A stretch of 64,000 bases of DNA. Origin: JAIVGV01 sp036389335. Lineage in GTDB: Bacteria; Acidobacteriota; Blastocatellia; Pyrinomonadales; Pyrinomonadaceae. Numbering within the stretch: position 1 is the first letter of the stretch; each line of letters begins with the position of its first letter. Under the pieces are notes generated by a model. It saw only the letters and a program-made list of their open reading frames with translations. It made no database searches and had not been told where the DNA came from. The position numbers and the translations under genes are program-made. The stretch covers positions 62,001-126,000 of the forward strand of contig DASVQC010000021.1 in the NCBI GenBank assembly GCA_036389335.1, in the 5' to 3' direction. Below are positions 24,631 through 33,257 of the stretch, one piece after another.

Positions 24631-27600
24631 TCATCCGTCCGCCTGCCCGGCGTACTTGTCGGTGCTGGCGTTGGAGATGACGGGCGCGTCGGTGGTGAGC
24701 GATTGATCGACGAGGCGGCGCTGCTCCATCTCGTGGACGGAGTAGGAGCCGGTGGCGGGGCTCGCCGAGGCGTCGCGACCGACGTAGTAGGGCCGCTCGC
24801 AGCGCGGGAGCAGGTTCATCAGGCGCGGCTCGACGAACGCCCAGCCGCCCATGTTCTTCGCCTCCTCCTGCGCCCAGACGAGCTGCGCGGCGTTCGGGTA
24901 GCCCGCCATGATCTCGCGCAAGCGGCGCTCGGGGAACGGGTAGAACTGTTCGAGCCGCAGGATGGCGACGCGCCGGTCGTCGGTCTTCAGGCGCGCGGCG
25001 TTCAGATCGTAGTAGACCTTCCCCGAACACAAGACGATCCGCCGCACGGCGTCGCGATCCCGAATCTCAGGATCGTCGATGACGGGCCGGAAGCCCCCCG
25101 AAGTCAACTCCGCGACCGAAGAGGTCGCCGCGGGCAGTCGCAGGAGCGACTTCGGCGTCATCACGACGAGCGGCCGCGCCGCCTCCTGCTTCACCTGCCG
25201 GCGCAGCAGGTGGAAGTACTGCGCCGGGGTGGTCGGGTAGCAGACCTGCATGTTGTTCTCGGCGCAGAGCTGCAAGTAGCGTTCGAGCCGCGCCGAGGAG
25301 TGTTCCGGCCCCTGCCCCTCGTAGCCGTGCGGCAGGAGCAGCGTGAGGCGCGAGGGCTGCTGCCACTTATCGACGCCGGGCGCGACGAACTGATCGATGA
25401 TGACCTGCGCGCCGTTGGCGAAGTCGCCGAACTGCGCCTCCCACGCGACGAGCGCGCGCCCCGCCACGACCGAGTAGCCGTACTCGAAGCCCATCACGCC
25501 CTGCTCGCTCAAGGAGCTGTCGAAGACCTCCACGAGCGGTCGCCCCGCCGGGCTCTCGGTCAGATCGGAGAGCGCGACCCACGGCTTGCCCGTCTGCGTG
25601 TCGTAGAGTATGGCGTGGCGCTGCGAGAACGTGCCGCGCCCCGAATCCTGCCCCGACAGACGAACCGCGTGCCCTTCGAGCCCGAGCGTGCCGAAGGCCA
25701 GTAGTTCCGCGAAGCCCCAGTCGAGCGGCTGCGCGCCCTCGCCCATCTTCCCGCGGCGCGCGAGCTGGCTGACCATCTTCGGGTTGACGTGGAAGTTTTC
25801 GGGGACGACCGAGATTGCCCGCGTCACCTGCCGGATCGACTCGTCGCTCGCCGGGGTCTCGACGACGCTTGAGCCGTCCTCCTCCGCCGTCGGCGGCTTC
25901 AGCTCTTCGTCCGGCGAGTTCTGCTCCGCGATCTCTTTGGCGCGCGCGAGCGTCGCCTCGTACTCGGCGACCTGATCCTTGATCATCTGCTCGACGTCCG
26001 GCTCGGTCAGCACGCCCTCGCGCACGAGACGGCGCGCGTAGACCGAGCGCACGCCGGGGTGGGCCTTGACGCGCGCGTACATCAGCGGCTGCGTGTAGCT
26101 CGGCTCGTCCGACTCGTTGTGGCCGAGGCGGCGGAAGCCGACCACGTCGAGCACCACGTCCTTGTTGAACTCCTGCCGGAAGTCGAGCGCGACGCGCAGG
26201 ACGCGGAAGGCGGCTTCGGGGTCGTCTCCGTTGATGTGGAAGATCGGGAGCTGCGTCATGCGCGCCACGTCGGTCGAGTAGATGGTCGAGCGCCCGTGTT
26301 CGGGCGAGGTCGTGAAGCCGATCTGGTTGTTGATGATGATGTGCACCGTGCCGCCGACGCGGTAGCCCTTCAGGTCGGCGAGGTTCAAGGTCTCCATCAC
26401 GATGCCCTGCCCGGCGAACGCCGCGTCGCCGTGCAGGAGGACGGGGAGCGCGCGGTCGATCACCTCCTCGCGCGCCGCGCCGTCGCGCTGCCAAGCGTCC
26501 TGCTTGGCGCGCGCCATCCCGACGACCACCGCGTCGACGAACTCTAGATGGCTCGGGTTCGGCGAGACCGTGATCCTCACCTCGCGCCCCGACTTCGTGG
26601 TGCGACCGCCGACCGCGCCCTGATGGTACTTCACGTCGCCCTCGTCGGCGGGGAAGCTCGGGTGGACCGAGCCCTCGAACGCCGTGAAGATTCTTTCGGC
26701 GAAGTCGCCGACGACGTTGGCGAGCACGTTCAGACGCCCGCGGTGCGCCATCCCCAGCGTGATGTCTTCGACGCCGTGCTCGGCGGCGCGCTCGACGAGC
26801 TGATCGAGGAGCGGGATGATCGTCTCGCAGCCTTCGAGCGAGAAGCGTTTCTGGCCGAGGTACTTCGTGTGCAGGAAGCGCTCGAACTGCTCGGCCTCGA
26901 CGAGCTTCGCGAGCAGCGCCCGCTTGATCTCAGCCGCGAGCGGCTCGGGCTCGACGAACTCCCGCCGGATGCGCTCGCGTATCCACAGCTTCTGCTCCTT
27001 GCTCTGGATGTGTCGGTACTCGATGCCGACCTTGCCGCAGTAGGCGCGCCGCAGGATGTCCACGATCTCGCGCAGGGGCGCGCTCTCCCTGCCCGCCAGA
27101 CCGCCCGTGATGAACTCGCGATCCAAATCCCAGATCGTCAGCCCGTAGGTCTCCAGATCGAGTTCCGGGTGATACTGAAGCGGGAGCGCGTGCAGCGGGT
27201 CGATGTCGGCGACGAGGTGGCCGCGCACGCGGTAGGCGTTGATCAGTTCGAGCACGCGCGCCTGCTTCTCGATGCGCTCGCGCCCGCTGCCTTCGCCGCC
27301 GAAGAGCGCGGGGTTCCTGTCCTGCGACCAGCGCATCGGCGGGTGCGGGATTTCGAGGTCGCGGAAGATGCGGTCGTAGAACTCGTGACTGCCGAGCAGC
27401 AGCTCGTGGACGTAGGCGAGGAAGGCCCCCGACTCCGCGCCCTGTATGACGCGGTGGTCGTAGGTGGACGACAGGTTCATCGTCTTGCTGATGCCGAGCT
27501 GCGAGAGCGCGGCGGGCGTCATCGCGTGATACTCCGCCGGGTACTCTATCGCGCCCGTCGCGACGATGACCGACTGGCCCGCCATCAGTCGCGGCGTCGA

Positions 27601-28491
27601 GGCCACCGTGCCGATGGTCCCGGGGTTCGTCAGGGAGACGGTCGTGTCCTGAAAGTCGGCGACGGCGAGCTTGCCCTCGCGCGCCCTCTTCACCACGTCG
27701 TCGTAGGCCGAGAGGAACTGCGGGAACGTGAGCGAGCCCGCGTCCTTGACGTTGGGGACGAGCAGCGTGCGCGTGCCGTCCTTCTTCTGGATGTCGATGG
27801 CGACGCCGAAGTTCACCTGCGGGCGGCGCAGGCGCGCAGCCGCGCCGTCGACGGTGGCGAAGCCGTCGTTCATCTGCGGGAACTTCTCTATCGCGCGGAG
27901 GATCGCGTAGGCGATGAAGTGCGTGTAGGAGGTTTTGCCCGCGTTGTGCTCCTTGAGGTAGCGGTTGACGATTGACCGGTTCTCTTCGAGGACTTTGACG
28001 GGAATCTGCCGGTTCGAGGTCGCGGTCGGAACCGTGAGGCTCGTCTCCATGTTCTCGACGATCTTGAGCGCCGCGCCGCGTATGGCCTGCGCCTCGCCCG
28101 CGGGCCGCGCCGCCTGCGCCGGGGCTTGCGCCGCCCGCGGCGCGGGGGCTTGAGAGACCGGCTGACGTGCGGTGGCCGCCGCCCCGTCCGGGGTCTCGGC
28201 TTGAGCCGCCGCGCCCGCGCCCGCCCGCGCCGCCGGCTGTTCGCGCGCGCGCGCCGCGACGCCCGCGGCCACGCCGTCGCCTTGCGCGCCCGTCGCGTTC
28301 GCGCCGCCGTCCGCCGGCGCGGGCCCGGTCGCGCCGCCGAGGAGTTCGGCGAAGTAGGCGCGCCATGCGTCGTCGACTAAGGCGGGGTCGCTGCGGAAGC
28401 GTTCGAGCAGCCCTTGGACGTAGGTCGCGTTCGCGCCGAAGTTCTCGGCGATGATCTCGGACAGTTCGTTCTGCGCGGTCTGTGAACTCAA
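24631..28491 (-). CDS. Multifunctional 2-oxoglutarate dehydrogenase, fused E2 and E1 (KGD-type)
   Basis: A 1286-residue protein from TTG 28491, with AGGTGA ten bases upstream. Order: a short N-terminal segment (ENFGANATYVQGLLERF), an Ala/Pro/Gly linker (53-135), an E2 acyltransferase core (about 136-370) with the YDHRVIQG active-site segment, then the thiamine-diphosphate E1 domain with GMAHRGRLNVLANV, INNQIGFTT and LLPHGYEGQGPEHSSARLER. No lipoyl domain is present, so lipoyl groups must come from another E2. This layout is the actinobacterial OdhA/KGD type; its presence in other phyla is known. It feeds the TCA cycle. Confidence 0.92.
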   Translation of the reverse strand: MSSQTAQNELSEIIAENFGANATYVQGLLERFRSDPALVDDAWRAYFAELLGGATGPAPADGGANATGAQGDGVAAGVAARAREQPAARAGAGAAAQAETPDGAAATARQPVSQAPAPRAAQAPAQAARPAGEAQAIRGAALKIVENMETSLTVPTATSNRQIPVKVLEENRSIVNRYLKEHNAGKTSYTHFIAYAILRAIEKFPQMNDGFATVDGAAARLRRPQVNFGVAIDIQKKDGTRTLLVPNVKDAGSLTFPQFLSAYDDVVKRAREGKLAVADFQDTTVSLTNPGTIGTVASTPRLMAGQSVIVATGAIEYPAEYHAMTPAALSQLGISKTMNLSSTYDHRVIQGAESGAFLAYVHELLLGSHEFYDRIFRDLEIPHPPMRWSQDRNPALFGGEGSGRERIEKQARVLELINAYRVRGHLVADIDPLHALPLQYHPELDLETYGLTIWDLDREFITGGLAGRESAPLREIVDILRRAYCGKVGIEYRHIQSKEQKLWIRERIRREFVEPEPLAAEIKRALLAKLVEAEQFERFLHTKYLGQKRFSLEGCETIIPLLDQLVERAAEHGVEDITLGMAHRGRLNVLANVVGDFAERIFTAFEGSVHPSFPADEGDVKYHQGAVGGRTTKSGREVRITVSPNPSHLEFVDAVVVGMARAKQDAWQRDGAAREEVIDRALPVLLHGDAAFAGQGIVMETLNLADLKGYRVGGTVHIIINNQIGFTTSPEHGRSTIYSTDVARMTQLPIFHINGDDPEAAFRVLRVALDFRQEFNKDVVLDVVGFRRLGHNESDEPSYTQPLMYARVKAHPGVRSVYARRLVREGVLTEPDVEQMIKDQVAEYEATLARAKEIAEQNSPDEELKPPTAEEDGSSVVETPASDESIRQVTRAISVVPENFHVNPKMVSQLARRGKMGEGAQPLDWGFAELLAFGTLGLEGHAVRLSGQDSGRGTFSQRHAILYDTQTGKPWVALSDLTESPAGRPLVEVFDSSLSEQGVMGFEYGYSVVAGRALVAWEAQFGDFANGAQVIIDQFVAPGVDKWQQPSRLTLLLPHGYEGQGPEHSSARLERYLQLCAENNMQVCYPTTPAQYFHLLRRQVKQEAARPLVVMTPKSLLRLPAATSSVAELTSGGFRPVIDDPEIRDRDAVRRIVLCSGKVYYDLNAARLKTDDRRVAILRLEQFYPFPERRLREIMAGYPNAAQLVWAQEEAKNMGGWAFVEPRLMNLLPRCERPYYVGRDASASPATGSYSVHEMEQRRLVDQSLTTDAPVISNASTDKYAGQADG

Positions 28492-28675
28492 GGCAGTTTC
28501 ACCTCAACTTGTGCCGCCCGCGCGCCCCGAAAGTGCGTGCGCGGGAGAGACTCGGGAACCTGATTTTGCTCGTTTTGTTCGGTTAATAGCCTAACACCTT
28601 CCGACCCCCATTGCACACGCCGGCCCCGGCACGGGCGCGGCGCGACGGACGGAGCGCGGGCGCGCAACTTGACCG

Positions 28676-28705
28676 TTGACACGGGGGCGCGCGCCTCTGT
28701 AATTT
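28676..28705 (+). promoter_or_regulatory. Candidate sigma-70 promoter
   Basis: TTGACA at 28676-28681, 18-base spacer, TAATTT at 28700-28705, upstream of the small membrane gene at 28837. It lies in a 345-base divergent gap (28492-28836) that holds nothing else I can name. Confidence 0.45.
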
Positions 28706-28836
28706 TGAAGAGTCCTCCTGCCACGGGACGCCCCGCGAATAGTCTCACCCGATTGTCAGTAAGAAATCTTCCGCGCGTTGACGGCCTCGATCCCCTCTGA
28801 GGGAGACGCGCGTCGGGGCGCGGGCGTGGGTGCGTT

Positions 28837-29037
28837 ATGCGATTCGACTTCCACAAGTGGCTCTGGCGACCGGTCGAGTACGTGCTGGTCTCGGCGCTCA
28901 AGACGATCCTGATGGGCGCGATCTTCGTCGCGTGCGCCGCGCTCGTGATGCGCTGGATGGGCTACCCCGTGCCGCTCGGGCGCGAGCTGCAAGACTACTT
29001 CGAGAAGCTCTCACGGCTCTCCGACGTGCTCTCGTGA
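28837..29037 (+). CDS. Small membrane protein
   Basis: A 66-residue product with a hydrophobic helix (VLVSALKTILMGAIFVACAALVMRW) and a charged tail. It precedes the J-domain gene by 38 bases in the same direction, so the two are probably cotranscribed. No family recognised. It is divergent from the oxoglutarate dehydrogenase gene. Confidence 0.6.
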   Translation: MRFDFHKWLWRPVEYVLVSALKTILMGAIFVACAALVMRWMGYPVPLGRELQDYFEKLSRLSDVLS

Positions 29038-29075
29038 GCGGCGCGCGCTTCCGTTTCGACTAAGCAAAAAAAATA

Positions 29076-29993
29076 ATGACGAACGAGATGAGCCGCGAGC
29101 GGTGTCTCGAAGTGCTGGGGCTCTCCGCCGGCGCTTCGGCGCAGGATTTTAAGGCGGCCTACCGCGACATGGCGAAGGTCTGGCACCCCGACCGCTTCAC
29201 GCACGACCCGCGCCTCCAACAGAAGGCGCAGGAGAAGCTCAAAGAGATCAACGACGCCTACCAGCAACTGCTCGCGGGCAAGTTCGGCTCAAGCCGGCCC
29301 CGCGCGGCGGACGAGCAGGCGCGCGCCGCGCGCGCGACCGGCTCGCCCCACGCGCCGCGCGCGCAGGGCGAGACGCGGGAGACGGGCGTCGCCGTGCGCC
29401 CGGCCCCGCGCCGGATCGGTCGGCTCGTGCTCGTGCCCGCGCTCGCCTTCTGCGCCACGTTCGCCGCCGTCACGCCGCGCCTGCTCTCTTCGCGGCGACA
29501 CGCGCCGCCGCCCGCCGAAGAGTCAGCCGCGCAGCCGACGCGCACGGCGACGGCGGACGAGGGGCGCGAGCAGGCGGGCGACGCCGCGGCGGCGCAGAAG
29601 ACTCCGCGCAAGCAGACGCAGACCGACGCCGCGCGCCGCGCCGACTCGACCGCGGCTCAGGGCGGGGCCGCCGCGTCGCCCGCGGCGACGACTCTGCGCG
29701 CGCTCCCCACCGTCACCGTCCGCGTCGATCCCTCCACGGGCCTGCTCGCGCGCGCCGACTGCCCGCACAAGTTGGCGATGACCTTCCCCGCGGGCGACGA
29801 GCCGCGCGCCTACTGCAACTCGGAGCACCGCGCGGCGTCTGCGCCGCAGCAGCCCGCGACCGAAGACTCGCCGCGCGAGAAGAAGTCGCGCCTGAAATCT
29901 CTCGCCGGTCGCCTCGCCTCGCCGACCAAGTGGCTCGGCGGTGAGTCGCAGGCCGCGCCCGCGAAGAAGCGAGCGACCGACGGCAACCAGTAG
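29076..29993 (+). CDS. J-domain (DnaJ-like) membrane protein
   Basis: A 305-residue protein starting at ATG 29076 (29088 also possible). Residues about 7-68 form a J domain with HPD at 37-39, which stimulates Hsp70 ATPase. Then comes a disordered Ala/Arg region, one hydrophobic helix (RLVLVPALAFCATFAAVTP), and a long Ala/Thr/Gln-rich C-terminal region ending in basic residues and having two Cys in DCPHKL and AYCNSEH. It is a J protein of unknown client, probably membrane-bound, and not a canonical DnaJ (no G/F or zinc domain). Confidence 0.82.
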   Translation: MTNEMSRERCLEVLGLSAGASAQDFKAAYRDMAKVWHPDRFTHDPRLQQKAQEKLKEINDAYQQLLAGKFGSSRPRAADEQARAARATGSPHAPRAQGETRETGVAVRPAPRRIGRLVLVPALAFCATFAAVTPRLLSSRRHAPPPAEESAAQPTRTATADEGREQAGDAAAAQKTPRKQTQTDAARRADSTAAQGGAAASPAATTLRALPTVTVRVDPSTGLLARADCPHKLAMTFPAGDEPRAYCNSEHRAASAPQQPATEDSPREKKSRLKSLAGRLASPTKWLGGESQAAPAKKRATDGNQ

Positions 29994-30071
29994 CGCCGCG
30001 AAAGCGACGCGGGCCCCGTCGCGACGACGGGACTGCGCGGCGAAAACTGCTGCGAAAACCGTCGCGGCAAA

Positions 30072-30110
30072 AAAGGCCGGCCCCGTTTCCGGGGTCGGCC
30101 TTTCTTTTCG
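30072..30110. terminator. Bidirectional terminator
   Basis: A 14-bp stem (AAAGGCCGGCCCCG, one mismatch on return) with a TTTC loop at 30072-30103, followed by TTCTTTT on the plus strand and preceded by a run of A on the minus side. It separates the convergent J-domain gene and the gene at 30130. Confidence 0.88.
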
Positions 30111-30129
30111 CTCCGGGGGGGTCGCGCGT

Positions 30130-31092
30130 TTACTGCTGCTGCTGCGGGCGACCCGACTGGATCAGTCGCTGGCGCGCGGTGTTGCCGGGCACGGCGATGT
30201 GCGTGGCCGGGTCGTACTCCTTGCCGACGGCGGGGCTGCCCTGCGGCACCCAGATTTCCACGCGCGTCGAGCTGTAGCCCGAGGGCAGGTAGCGCACGTA
30301 GTAGCCGTCCGGGTGCACAGACCAGCGCCCCGAAGGCACCTGCTGGCTGCCGGGGCCGAGCGGCGCGTTGCCCGAGAGCACCGCGACGCGCTCCATCTCG
30401 GCGAAGCTCGCGCCGGGCGTGGTCAACATCTGCCGGAGCTGCGCCTCGGCCTGCGCGATCTGCCGCAGGGGCTCGGGCACGCCGCCGAGCGCGTCGGTCA
30501 GGGCGTTGCCGGAGAGCGCGTCGAGCGCGCTGCGGTTGAGCCCCGCGAGCTGTCGCGGCGTCAGCAGGCGCGAGGCCGTCGCCTTCATAGAGGGCTGGAG
30601 GTCTTCAAACTTGGCGCGGGCGATGATGGCCCACAGCAGCACTTGTATGTCGTGCTGCGGAATCTCGGGGTGGTTGACCGAGTTGCGCACGATGGTCATC
30701 ACGGCGTCCTCGGCGGGCCCCTTCGGGGGCGCGTAGAGGTAGCCGTCGCCGCCGCCGGGGCCGTGCGTCCCGGCCTTGAGGCAGTAGCTCTGATCCTGTA
30801 GCGAGTAGTAGCCGGGCTGGAGGACGAAGCCGCCGTTGGGCGTGCGCTGCAAGGTCATCAGGCTGCGCTCGGCCTCGCGCGGCGTGAAGCCGTCCTTCGA
30901 CGAGTCGCCCCACTTGGCGTCGGGCAAGGAGGTCGTGATCGGCTGCTTGTCGCCGAGCAGGTTGGGCGTCTTCTTCTTGAGCTTGTCGCCGAGGCCGCCG
31001 AGGCCGCCCAGTTGGGCCTGCGCCTGACCGGCGCAGACGAGGAGTACCAGAGCGGCGAGGGCCGCCGCCCGTTTAAAAGACTGCGTGTGCAT
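30130..31092 (-). CDS. Secreted hypothetical protein
   Basis: Start taken at ATG 31092 (MHTQSFKRAAALAALVLL), a clear signal peptide ending AQAQ; the frame from 31173 adds a basic leader. The 320-residue mature protein has a Gly-rich start (LGGLGGLGDKLKKK), a proteins-of-unknown-function helical middle (LTPRQLAGLNRSALDALSG) and a beta-rich C-terminal part, ending QQQQ. It may be an outer-surface or spore-like matrix protein; no family recognised. Confidence 0.65.
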   Translation of the reverse strand: MHTQSFKRAAALAALVLLVCAGQAQAQLGGLGGLGDKLKKKTPNLLGDKQPITTSLPDAKWGDSSKDGFTPREAERSLMTLQRTPNGGFVLQPGYYSLQDQSYCLKAGTHGPGGGDGYLYAPPKGPAEDAVMTIVRNSVNHPEIPQHDIQVLLWAIIARAKFEDLQPSMKATASRLLTPRQLAGLNRSALDALSGNALTDALGGVPEPLRQIAQAEAQLRQMLTTPGASFAEMERVAVLSGNAPLGPGSQQVPSGRWSVHPDGYYVRYLPSGYSSTRVEIWVPQGSPAVGKEYDPATHIAVPGNTARQRLIQSGRPQQQQ

Positions 31093-31193
31093 GGAAAAGT
31101 TTTGAACTCCCGGTAGGAAAAACTTCGGACGCCTAATGCTACCGCCCCGCCGCACGCGTCCGCAAGCGGGCACGCGCCGTCACAAATTTTCTT

Positions 31194-31222
31194 TTGAAAA
31201 TAGGCGCGGCGCGTGCTATAGC
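31194..31222 (+). promoter_or_regulatory. Candidate sigma-70 promoter
   Basis: TTGAAA at 31194-31199, 17-base spacer, TATAGC at 31217-31222. It lies 42 bases upstream of the start of the small Tat-type gene, so it probably drives that gene and the amidase. Confidence 0.55.
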
Positions 31223-31264
31223 TTCACGCGCAAAACCACTCCGACACAACGCGCCGTAACGAAG

Positions 31265-31648
31265 ATGAAAGATCACGAAGTCACGCACGAGGAGGCGCGC
31301 GACTCGCGCCGGGAGTCGCGCCGCAGGTTCGCCAAATCCGCCGCCGCCGCGGTCGTCGCCGCGCCGCTCGCGCGCGCGCTCGCCGCGCGCGCGCAGACGC
31401 CGCCCGCGAAGGAGCCCGCCGCGCCGCCCAACCCGCAGCCGAGCCCCTCGCCGCAGCAACAGCAGCCGCCCTCGCCTCTCGCGCTCGCCTACGCGGAGGT
31501 CGCGCGCCTGCGCTTCGGCGACAAGCTCGGCGAGGAAGAACTCGTCCGCGTCCGCCGCGGCATCGGGAATAAAATCCGCACGGCGGAAGCCCTCGGCAAG
31601 TTCAAGCTCCAGAACTCCGACGAGCCCGACTTCGTCTTCGGCGCTTGA
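31265..31648 (+). CDS. Small Tat-leader protein upstream of amidase
   Basis: A 127-residue product from ATG 31265. The leader has a twin-arginine patch (SRRRFAKS) followed by an Ala/Val helix (AAAVVAAPLARALAARAQ), so export by Tat or simple anchoring is likely. Then comes a Pro/Gln-rich linker (PNPQPSPSPQQQQPPSP) and a helical domain (LALAYAEVARLRFGDKL, LVRVRRGIGNKI). It precedes an amidase by a heptad-repeat hairpin; the helical domain resembles the small partner proteins seen next to such amidases, by inference only. Confidence 0.6.
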   Translation: MKDHEVTHEEARDSRRESRRRFAKSAAAAVVAAPLARALAARAQTPPAKEPAAPPNPQPSPSPQQQQPPSPLALAYAEVARLRFGDKLGEEELVRVRRGIGNKIRTAEALGKFKLQNSDEPDFVFGA

Positions 31649-31654
31649 AAAACC

Positions 31655-31787
31655 GTCAGTAGTCAGTAGTCAATAGTCAGTTGTTTTGTGATCGGGCGTC
31701 TAACGCCCCGGATCGGAGGCTCAAGCCCGGCAACTGGAACAACTGACAACTGACCGCGGACAACTGACCACGGACAACTGACAATCC
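31655..31787. repeat. Heptad-repeat hairpin H2
   Basis: Left arm GTCAGTA, GTCAGTA, GTCAATA, GTCAGTT (31655-31682) and right arm of ACAACTG units (31739-31780). It occupies most of the gap between the Tat-leader gene and the amidase, which begins at 31791, so the amidase ribosome site is within or just after the repeat. Confidence 0.85.
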
Positions 31788-31790
31788 GCC

Positions 31791-33206
31791 ATGCTCACAG
31801 ACGACACCTTCTTCGCGTCCATCGCCGAACTCTCCGCGCAGATTCGCGCGCGCAGGCTCTCGCCCGTCGAGCTGACCGAGGGCTACCTCGACCGCCTCGA
31901 AAAGTACGGGCACAAGCTCGGCGCGGTCGCGCACGTCATACGCGACGCGGCGATGCGCGATGCGCGCGCCGCCGAGCGTGAGATTCGCGGCGGTCGCTAC
32001 CGCGGCCCGCTCCACGGCATCCCCTTCGGCGTCAAAGACCTGCTCGCGACGCGCGAGGCCCCGACGACGTGGGGCGCGACGCCCTACAAAGATCAGAAGT
32101 TCGACGCCGACGCCACGGTCGTCCGCAGGCTGAAAGACGCGGGCGCGATCCTCGTCGCCAAGCTCGCGATGGTGGAGCTGGCCGGCGGCATGGGCTACAA
32201 CGAGGCGAGCGCGGCGTGGACGGGCGCGGGGCGCACGCCTTGGAACCCCGCCTACTGGAGCGGCGGGTCGTCTTCCGGCCCCGGCGCGGCGACGTCAGCC
32301 GCCCTCGTGCAGTTCTCCATCGGCTCGGAGACTTCGGGCTCGATCCTCACGCCCTCGGCCTTCTGCGGCGTGACGGGCCTCAGGCCCACCTACGGCATGG
32401 TCTCGCGCCACGGCGCGATGGCCCTCTCGTGGACGCTCGACAAGCTCGGCCCCATGTGCCGCTCGGCGGCAGACTGCGGCTACGTGCTCGCGGCAATCGC
32501 CGGACGCGATCCGCTCGACCCGACCTCGCGCGACAGCAATTTCCGCTACCCCCTAACTCCGCGCCGCGCGCCGCAGCCGCTGCGCGTCGCCGTCCTGAAG
32601 GATTCTTATGAGAAGGCGCAGGAGGCCGTGCGCGACAACTTCCTCGCGTCGCTCGACGTGTTCAAGAAGATCGATCCGCGCGTCAGGATAGAGAAGAACG
32701 TCGCGCTGCCCGACTTCCCCTACGGCCCCGCCGTCGGCACCATCGTGGACGCGGAGGGCGCGAGCGCGTTCCGCGATCTCATCGAGTCGGGCCGCGTCAA
32801 AGAGCTGGCCTCGCCTTCGGGGCGTCTGGGCGGCTACTCGGCGTCGCTCGTGACGGCGGTCGATTACCTGCACGCGATGCGGATGCGCGCGCCGATGCGG
32901 CGGGCGTGGGCCGAGATGTTCAAAAAATACGACGTGCTCGTCGCGCCCTCGCGCTCGACGGTCGCCAACCCCGCCGACAAGCCTTTCGATCAGGGGTGGC
33001 CCCCCGCGCCCGCCTCCTCGCCCATCGGCGCGTCGAACCTCGTCGGCGTGCCCGCCATCTCGGTGCCGAACGGCTTCGGCCTGATGGGGCTGCCGACCGG
33101 CATACAGTTCGTCGCGCCCGCGTGGGGCGAGGAGCGCCTGCTCGATCTCGCCGCCCGCTACCAGCAGGCGACCGACTGGCACAAGCGCCGACCGACGCTG
33201 TCGTGA
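31791..33206 (+). CDS. Amidase signature family protein
   Basis: A 471-residue amidase with the Ser-cisSer-Lys catalytic triad: GVKDLLAT (Lys), GGSSSGPGAATSAALV (Ser/cis-Ser region) and IGSETSGSI (nucleophile Ser region). The C-terminal part (NGFGLMGLPTGIQFVAP) is typical of the family. Gln-tRNA amidotransferase subunit A is related, but no gatB or gatC is present, so a general amide hydrolase is more likely. No signal peptide; if it works with the Tat-leader gene the two would be separated in the cell. Confidence 0.88.
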   Translation: MLTDDTFFASIAELSAQIRARRLSPVELTEGYLDRLEKYGHKLGAVAHVIRDAAMRDARAAEREIRGGRYRGPLHGIPFGVKDLLATREAPTTWGATPYKDQKFDADATVVRRLKDAGAILVAKLAMVELAGGMGYNEASAAWTGAGRTPWNPAYWSGGSSSGPGAATSAALVQFSIGSETSGSILTPSAFCGVTGLRPTYGMVSRHGAMALSWTLDKLGPMCRSAADCGYVLAAIAGRDPLDPTSRDSNFRYPLTPRRAPQPLRVAVLKDSYEKAQEAVRDNFLASLDVFKKIDPRVRIEKNVALPDFPYGPAVGTIVDAEGASAFRDLIESGRVKELASPSGRLGGYSASLVTAVDYLHAMRMRAPMRRAWAEMFKKYDVLVAPSRSTVANPADKPFDQGWPPAPASSPIGASNLVGVPAISVPNGFGLMGLPTGIQFVAPAWGEERLLDLAARYQQATDWHKRRPTLS

Positions 33207-33223
33207 GCCGCCGAGACCGGGAG

Positions 33224-33257
33224 GCCCGCGCCGCCGAGTAACGGCGGCGCGGGCTTT
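33224..33257 (+). terminator. Rho-independent terminator
   Basis: A perfect 13-bp GC stem (GCCCGCGCCGCCG, 33224-33236; CGGCGGCGCGGGC, 33242-33254) with a five-base loop, then TTT. It follows the amidase stop at 33206 and also serves the convergent gene at 33257. Confidence 0.8.

Noticed and set aside
26548..27975. 475-residue plus-strand ORF over the oxoglutarate dehydrogenase gene
   Set aside because: It is a mirror frame of a certain gene and has no domain or ribosome site; high GC makes long antisense frames common.
31655..31787. CRISPR array
   Set aside because: The units are 7 bases long with no spacers, and form inverted arms; no cas gene is near.
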